From contig JAKJEU010000037.1 in the NCBI GenBank assembly GCA_022705265.1, positions 1 to 10,039 on the forward strand: a DNA stretch of 10,039 nt, read 5' to 3'. How positions within the stretch are numbered: the first letter of the stretch is position 1; each line of letters opens with the position of its first letter. Below the pieces are notes generated by a model. The model did no database searches. It was given only the letters and a program-made list of their open reading frames with translations, and had not been told where the DNA came from. Below are positions 6,358 through 10,039 of this stretch, in pieces. Both the position numbers and the translations under genes were made by a program. The DNA comes from Pseudomonadota bacterium (GTDB lineage: Bacteria > Pseudomonadota > Alphaproteobacteria > JAKJEU01).

Positions 6358-7026
6358 TTACCTTAATGTTTTAACAAAGTCCACAACTTCCTTAACCTTT
6401 GCTTCCATAGTTTTGTAATCTTTTGCCTTAATCAGCTCTTTTGTAATTAAATTCGAACCAATTCCAACACAAGTAACACCAGCATTAAACCATTCGGTCA
6501 AAGATTCTTTTGTAGGAGAAACACCACCAGTAGGCATAATTTTAACCCATGGCATTGGACCTTTTACAGACTTTACAAAACCAGGTCCGCCGACTTCTTT
6601 TCCTGGGAATACTTTTACGATTTCAACACCCATTTCATAAGCATTTGAAACCTCGGTCGCAGAACCACAACCAGGAGAATAAGGAATTCCACGACGGTTA
6701 CAACATCTTGCAACTTCTTCGTTAAAAGTTGGCCCCACGATAAAATTTGCACCATTTTGAATAAAAATAGCCGCTGTATAAGGATCAACCACAGAACCAA
6801 TTCCTAAAATCGCTTCTGGTAATTCCTTTGCCGCATATTTTACCAAAGCTGCAAAAACTTCGTGGGCAAAATCTCCACGATTAGTAAATTCAATAACTCT
6901 TGCACCACCTTTGACACAGGCGACCATAATATCTTTTGCGGTTTCAAAATCGCTGTTATAAAATACTGGGATAATTCCAGCCTCTTTCATCGCAACCAAA
7001 GTTTCAATTCGTGAATAACGAGCCAT
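6358..7026 (-). CDS. eda: KDPG/KHG aldolase (2-dehydro-3-deoxy-phosphogluconate aldolase)
   Basis: Cleaves 2-keto-3-deoxy-6-phosphogluconate into pyruvate and glyceraldehyde-3-phosphate, the last step of the Entner-Doudoroff route; 222 residues, normal for the class I family. Visible motifs are GIIPVF (17-22), VIEFTNRG (44-51) with the general acid/base E46, GIGSV (75-79), ANFIVGPTFN (93-102), VKVFPG (137-142) with Schiff-base lysine K138, and MPTGGVS (164-170), which holds the phosphate. It has a strong SD (AAGGAG at 7035-7040, eight bases from the ATG). It follows kdgK by 15 bases and is clearly co-transcribed with it. No 6-phosphogluconate dehydratase gene is in the window, so the local pair is fed by 2-keto-3-deoxygluconate, as in hexuronate or polyuronate breakdown. 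Confidence 0.93.
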   Translation of the reverse strand: MARYSRIETLVAMKEAGIIPVFYNSDFETAKDIMVACVKGGARVIEFTNRGDFAHEVFAALVKYAAKELPEAILGIGSVVDPYTAAIFIQNGANFIVGPTFNEEVARCCNRRGIPYSPGCGSATEVSNAYEMGVEIVKVFPGKEVGGPGFVKSVKGPMPWVKIMPTGGVSPTKESLTEWFNAGVTCVGIGSNLITKELIKAKDYKTMEAKVKEVVDFVKTLR

Positions 7027-7041
7027 ATTTATTTCTCCTTT

Positions 7042-8142
7042 TTATCTTTGCACTCTGGCATTTCCGCCAGCAACTAATCTTTCGACTTCTTTTAACGAAG
7101 CCATAGTAGTATCACCAGGTGTAGTCATAGCCAAAGCCCCATGAGCCGCACCAAAATTTACCGCTTCTGATGGAGTTTTACCAGATAAAAACCCGTAAAT
7201 AAGTCCCGAAGCAAAGCTGTCTCCGCCACCTACTCTGTCCATGATTTCAAGGTTTTCACGATTAACCGCTTCAAAAAATTCGCCTTCGTAATAAAGGATT
7301 GCACCCCAATCATTAATAGTTGCAGTTTTAGCATTTCTTAAAGTCGTCGCCACCGCCTTAAAATTAGGGTAAGCTTTACATACTTCTTTAATCATGTTTT
7401 TGTAACTTTCGATTTTAATGTTGCCAAAATCACCTTCGACACCTTTGATTTCAAAACCAAGTGAAGCATGAAAATCTTCTTCGTTGCCAATCATCACATC
7501 AACATATTTTGCAATTTCACGATTGACTTCCTGAGCCTTTTTAATACCTCCAATATCTTTCCATAAAGATGGGCGATAATTAAGGTCATAACTTGTCATA
7601 ACTCCATTTTCTTTGGCAATTTTCAAAGCTTCGATAACCACATCAGGAGTTGTTTCGGATAAAGCCGCAAAAATTCCCCCAGTATGAAACCATCTTGCAC
7701 CTTCTTCTTTGAAAATCTTGTTCCAGTCAATATCGCCAACTTTTAAATTCGAAGCAGCAGTATGACCACGATCCGAAGTCCCGACCGCACCGCGAACTCC
7801 ATATCCTCTTTCGGTGAAATTAAAACCAACTCGAACCTTTTTACCAATTCCATCATAAGGGAACCATTTAACATGAGATTGGTCAACTCCGCCTTGATAC
7901 AACAAATCTTCAAGCAAATATCCAACTTCGTTTTCAACATTTCCTGTAACAATTGCAGTGTTCAAGCCAAAGCATCTTTTTAAACCACGAGCGACATTAT
8001 ATTCGCCACCGCCTTCTGATACATTAAATTTTCTTGCAACTTTTACTCTTGTCTCACCTGGGTCAAATCTGAGCATAACTTCGCCAAGAGATACTTCGTC
8101 CCATTTAACCGAACCTTTTTCCTTTATTGATAACTTTTCCAT
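7042..8142 (-). CDS. kdgK: 2-keto-3-deoxygluconate kinase, PfkB family
   Basis: Phosphorylates 2-keto-3-deoxygluconate with ATP to give the substrate of the adjacent aldolase; 366 residues. The N-terminal SLGEVMLRFDPGE (18-30) and GGGEYNVARGL (44-54) match KDG kinases and the sugar-binding part of the ribokinase/PfkB fold. DLNYRPSLW (186-194) and GNEEDF (219-224) are typical of this group. The second PfkB signature appears as DRVGGGDSFASG (302-313), with catalytic D308 and GGGD instead of the usual GAGD. The first 12 or so residues are an extra polar extension before the usual start of the family. AAGGGG lies about 12 bases before the ATG. The gene heads the kdgK-eda operon and is divergent from arsR. 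Substrate assignment rests on the neighbouring aldolase and the family motifs; another sugar acid cannot be excluded. Confidence 0.9.
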   Translation of the reverse strand: MEKLSIKEKGSVKWDEVSLGEVMLRFDPGETRVKVARKFNVSEGGGEYNVARGLKRCFGLNTAIVTGNVENEVGYLLEDLLYQGGVDQSHVKWFPYDGIGKKVRVGFNFTERGYGVRGAVGTSDRGHTAASNLKVGDIDWNKIFKEEGARWFHTGGIFAALSETTPDVVIEALKIAKENGVMTSYDLNYRPSLWKDIGGIKKAQEVNREIAKYVDVMIGNEEDFHASLGFEIKGVEGDFGNIKIESYKNMIKEVCKAYPNFKAVATTLRNAKTATINDWGAILYYEGEFFEAVNRENLEIMDRVGGGDSFASGLIYGFLSGKTPSEAVNFGAAHGALAMTTPGDTTMASLKEVERLVAGGNARVQR

Positions 8143-8159
8143 TTTTTATTAAGCCCCTT

Positions 8160-8274
8160 AAAAAAAATATTAAATAAGAAAAGACGATAAATTTACCATC
8201 ACCTTGTCCTTCTTCCGTAGCCTCATATTAATTTATTTTTCAAACTAGTTTCAACTTTATTTAATATTTTTTTT
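8160..8274. repeat. Widely spaced 18-bp inverted repeat around the kdgK promoter
   Basis: Positions 8160-8177 and 8257-8274 are perfect reverse complements over 18 bases, 79 bases apart, each an A8 or T8 run plus TATTAAATAA or its complement. The right arm lies just upstream of the kdgK -35 and the left arm in its leader near the SD. It may be a pair of operator half-sites or a long hairpin, or chance in AT-rich DNA. Confidence 0.5.
8225..8254 (-). promoter_or_regulatory. Candidate promoter of the kdgK-eda operon
   Basis: Minus strand: TTGAAA (8249-8254), an 18-base spacer and TAATAT (8225-8230). It would give a leader of about 75 bases to the kdgK start at 8142. It is the best sigma-70-like pair in the region. 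Confidence 0.45.
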
Positions 8275-8361
8275 GCTATATATTTTTTGATTAAACCAGC
8301 AAAAAAATAATATGCCTTCCACGATATTTATAAGTAAGTTTGATTTAATTAAAATTGTTAC

Positions 8362-8391
8362 TTGACTTTTATATTTAAACATTTCTATAAT
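8362..8391 (+). promoter_or_regulatory. Promoter of the arsR operon
   Basis: TTGACT (8362-8367), an 18-base spacer and a perfect TATAAT (8386-8391). Transcription would start near 8398, at the in-frame ATG at 8399, which supports translation from the SD-led ATG at 8420 instead. Confidence 0.75.
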
Positions 8392-8400
8392 TGTTTAAAT
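8373..8400. promoter_or_regulatory. Probable ArsR operator over the -10 box
   Basis: The arms ATTTAAACA (8373-8381) and TGTTTAAAT (8392-8400) form a perfect 9-bp inverted repeat with a ten-base centre that contains TATAAT. ArsR/SmtB repressors bind such dyads at their own promoters and block RNA polymerase until metal or metalloid binding releases them. Its position directly before arsR makes autoregulation the natural reading. Confidence 0.7.
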
Positions 8401-8419
8401 GTTAAACAAGGGATTTTTT

Positions 8420-8716
8420 ATGGATATCAAGCAAGCCACAATAATGTTTTCGGCTCTTTCCCAAGAAAACAGGATTATGATTTTAAAAGAAATAATGAAA
8501 CATGGCAAACAAGGTCTTTGCCCTTGCCATTTGGTGGAAAAATTTGAATTAAGCAACGCCAATCTTTCCTTTCATTTAAAAGAGCTTGTAAACGCCAACT
8601 TAATCACAAAACAAAAACAAGGAAAATTCATAAATTACCAAGCAAATTGCGAACAAATCCGCGAGCTTGGTGAATTTTTAATTGAAACTTGCCCAATATG
8701 TCATGACAAAGTTTAA
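8420..8716 (+). CDS. arsR: ArsR/SmtB-family metalloid-responsive repressor
   Basis: 98 residues forming a winged helix-turn-helix. FSALSQENRIMIL (10-22) is the family's dimer/helix-2 region. GLCPCHLVEKF (32-42) is followed by the recognition helix NANLSFHLKELVNANL (46-61) and the wing KQKQGKFINYQ (64-74). C34-P-C36 occupies the place of the CxC arsenite site of E. coli ArsR (CVCDL). Two further cysteines near the end (CPIC, 91-94) and C77 could provide the third thiol or a second site. The start at 8420 is chosen because AAGGGA (8408-8413) lies six bases upstream; the in-frame ATG at 8399 coincides with the operator and expected transcription start. The stop codon overlaps the SD of arsF. It most likely senses a trivalent arsenical and releases the dyad at 8373-8400. 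Confidence 0.92.
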   Translation: MDIKQATIMFSALSQENRIMILKEIMKHGKQGLCPCHLVEKFELSNANLSFHLKELVNANLITKQKQGKFINYQANCEQIRELGEFLIETCPICHDKV

Positions 8717-8728
8717 GGATTAATAAAA

Positions 8729-9136
8729 ATGTTTAAAAAAATGATTGTTTCGTTTATATTTTTTACTTTGTTTTTTGGAATAAACAAATCCTATACAAGC
8801 GATGAAATCCCATCAAAATCAATAATATATTATTTTCATGACGATGTAAGATGTGCTTCTTGCCGTTTGATTGAACAATACACTACCGAAGTTTATAACG
8901 AAAATTTCAAAGACGATTTCGAATTGAAAGTCATTGACATCTCCATAGAAAATAACCGCCATTTTGTTAAAGATTACACTCTTTATACCAAATCTGTAAT
9001 ACTTTCGAAAATAAAAGATGGCAAAGAAGTTGAATTCAAAAATCTTGATAAAATATGGCAATATTTAAGAGATAAAAAAAAATCAAAAGCCTATTTAAAA
9101 GAGGAAATAAACAATTTTTTAAAGGAAAATAATTAA
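8729..9136 (+). CDS. arsF: ArsF-like exported thioredoxin-fold protein (CASC)
   Basis: 135 residues. An N-terminal signal or anchor (KK at 3-4, hydrophobic 5-17) precedes a thioredoxin-like domain: strand SIIYYFH (31-37), C42-A-S-C45 at the start of a helix, then FELKVIDIS and NRHFVKDYTLYTKSVILSKIKDGKEV, and a C-terminal helix. The VRCASCR...IE.YT and HF..DY.L.T.SV patterns are those of proteins annotated as ArsF, described from the arsEFG operon of Shewanella that confers nitrophenylarsenical resistance. Database names call it a nitroreductase subunit, but this sequence shows only a CxxC thiol domain. It acts outside the inner membrane if the signal is used. AAGGA overlaps the arsR stop nine bases upstream, and the stop overlaps the arsG start by one base, so the genes are tightly coupled. 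Confidence 0.82.
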   Translation: MFKKMIVSFIFFTLFFGINKSYTSDEIPSKSIIYYFHDDVRCASCRLIEQYTTEVYNENFKDDFELKVIDISIENNRHFVKDYTLYTKSVILSKIKDGKEVEFKNLDKIWQYLRDKKKSKAYLKEEINNFLKENN

Positions 9137-9804
9137 TGCCAATTTTAATTACTTCCATCTGGCTTGGCATTTTAACATCAATAAGCCCTTGCCCACTTAC
9201 TTCAAATATTGCTGCGATATCTTATCTTGGCAATAAAAACAATTCTTTTAATATTTTGGTAAGCGGTATTTTTTACACTTTCGGAAGAATTGTATCTTAT
9301 TTAATCCTTGGAATCATATTTTCATTAAGCTTTAATTACATACCTTTTTTATCAAGGTTTTTACAAAACTATTCGCCATATTTTGTTGCTCCGATATTGA
9401 TTTTTATTGGTTTTATTATGCTTGACCTTGTAAAAATTAATTTCAAAAAGCAATATTCCCTTGTAAAAGACGAAAATAAAGAAAAAATCGCTAACCAAGG
9501 ATTTTTAGGAGCCTTTTTATTAGGAGCTCTTTTTGCCTTGGCCTTATGTCCTATTTCTGCTGGTCTTTTTATTGGAAATTTAATCGAAACAAAAGGTAAT
9601 TTTTTATCCATATTATTTTATGGCTTAGGTACAGGCATTCCCGTAATTTTTGTATCATTTTTACTTGGCTTTGGCATGAAACACCTTGCCTTTGCTTTTA
9701 ACAAAATAACTAAATTCGAAACCATTGCAAGAAAAACAACAGGCTTAGTTTTTATTGGTGGTGGTATATATTATATTTATTCAATTTTAATTAATCTTAA
9801 ATAA
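9136..9804 (+). CDS. arsG: ArsG-like membrane transporter, CcdA/DsbD-type fold
   Basis: 222 residues with six hydrophobic segments (about 5-30, 37-65, 82-100, 122-150, 155-180 and 200-219). Helix 1 carries SPCPLTSNIAA with C19, and helix 4 carries ALCPISAGLF with C138. These paired cysteine-proline sites are the hallmark of the CcdA/DsbD superfamily, which moves electrons or small thiol-reactive ligands across the membrane. Placement directly after arsF, with overlapping stop and start (TAATG), matches the arsF-arsG order of organoarsenical operons, where ArsG is described as an efflux permease for aromatic arsenicals. An alternative is that it passes reducing power to ArsF, as CcdA does for periplasmic thioredoxins. 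The SD AAGGA lies nine bases before the start, inside arsF. Confidence 0.85.
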   Translation: MPILITSIWLGILTSISPCPLTSNIAAISYLGNKNNSFNILVSGIFYTFGRIVSYLILGIIFSLSFNYIPFLSRFLQNYSPYFVAPILIFIGFIMLDLVKINFKKQYSLVKDENKEKIANQGFLGAFLLGALFALALCPISAGLFIGNLIETKGNFLSILFYGLGTGIPVIFVSFLLGFGMKHLAFAFNKITKFETIARKTTGLVFIGGGIYYIYSILINLK

Positions 9805-9818
9805 AACAGGAAAATAAA

Positions 9819-10039
9819 ATGTTAAAAATTTTTACAATTATTGCTGATTATTTTACTTTTAACCTTATGGGGCTTGAAAAAGGCTCGCACATTGCAGAAA
9901 GTTTTCATTTTTTTGTGGAAGATACTTTAAAAATCTTCTTTCTTATATTTTTCATGAGCTTTTTGGTTTCTTTTGTCCGCTCCAAATTAAACCCTGAAAA
10001 AATCAGAGAATATTTAAAAAACAAACCAAAATGGCTTGT
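9819..10039 (+). CDS. DUF318/ArsP-type permease, N-terminus only
   Basis: 73 complete codons before the right edge. After a short amphipathic start, FHFFVEDTLKIFFLIFFMSFLVSFVRSKLNPEKIREYL is the first membrane helix and loop typical of the UPF0718/DUF318 permease family, which includes ArsP, a methylarsenite and reduced roxarsone exporter known from Campylobacter. The diagnostic cysteines of ArsP lie further on and cannot be checked here. AGG with a spacing of eight bases precedes the ATG. The gene begins 14 bases after arsG and is the fourth member of the arsR operon. The family call is good; the arsenical substrate is inferred from context. Confidence 0.8.
   Translation, partial: MLKIFTIIADYFTFNLMGLEKGSHIAESFHFFVEDTLKIFFLIFFMSFLVSFVRSKLNPEKIREYLKNKPKWL

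Larger units (their letters stand above)
8143..8372. other. Divergent intergenic region between kdgK and arsR
   Basis: Very AT-rich. It holds the candidate kdgK promoter (8225-8254), an 18-bp inverted repeat pair that brackets it, and the -35 of the arsR promoter at its right end. No convincing gene was found. An 18-codon minus-strand ORF (8226-8170) begins inside the kdgK -10 box and is not considered real. Confidence 0.5.

Noticed and set aside
8170..8226. 18-residue minus-strand ORF upstream of kdgK as a leader peptide
   Set aside because: Its ATG overlaps the predicted -10 box, there is no SD, and the peptide has no codon run suggestive of attenuation.
8399..8419. Upstream start of arsR at 8399
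   Set aside because: The ATG lies in the operator at the expected transcription start and has no SD, while AAGGGA precedes the ATG at 8420. Leaderless use is not excluded.

Overview
The window comes from an AT-rich bacterium with Proteobacteria-type genes. A DUF465/YdcH-type small protein, an Entner-Doudoroff gene pair, a class I photolyase, a CCA-encoding tRNA-Ser and SD-led compact operons fit a low-GC, probably host-associated or uncultured alphaproteobacterium. That placement is inference from gene content; no rRNA or other taxonomic marker is present.

Left part (1-1765, minus strand): a 6-phosphofructokinase with an ATP-type GGDG loop, then a DUF465/YdcH-like 54-residue protein with its own extended -10 promoter, then a secreted, highly charged protein cut by the left edge. 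A class II tRNA-Ser(CGA) follows on the plus strand (1766-1857).

Middle part (1858-6333, plus strand): a photolyase (phrB) lies between two AT-rich genes of unknown function that look acquired. The upstream one encodes a three-helix membrane protein with a proline/lysine tail and sits directly after the tRNA. The downstream one encodes a soluble helical protein with an R-x4-H motif reminiscent of HEPN RNases. It is bracketed by two copies of the photolyase 3' end 832 bp apart, and the distal copy still reads as a photolyase-like C-terminus with a stop codon. This looks like an insertion scar. Beyond it are two genes for exported proteins: a periplasmic thioredoxin-fold protein with a CPNC motif, and a BioG/DUF452-type alpha/beta hydrolase that, unusually, carries a signal peptide. 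An imperfect hairpin at 6304-6333 separates these from the convergent sugar genes.

Right part: a two-gene minus-strand operon, kdgK then eda (8142-6358), turns 2-keto-3-deoxygluconate into pyruvate and glyceraldehyde-3-phosphate. Together with the phosphofructokinase this suggests both glycolytic and Entner-Doudoroff/hexuronate carbon flow. Divergent from it, a strong promoter overlapped by a perfect 9-bp inverted repeat drives arsR-arsF-arsG and a DUF318/ArsP-type permease that runs off the right edge. From family knowledge this is an organoarsenical-resistance type operon: a CxC ArsR repressor, a secreted CxxC thioredoxin-like ArsF, a CcdA-like six-helix ArsG, and an ArsP-like permease.

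The items most worth a second look are the insertion scar behind phrB with its HEPN-like cargo, the secreted BioG-family hydrolase next to a periplasmic thioredoxin, and the arsR-F-G-P operon with its operator.
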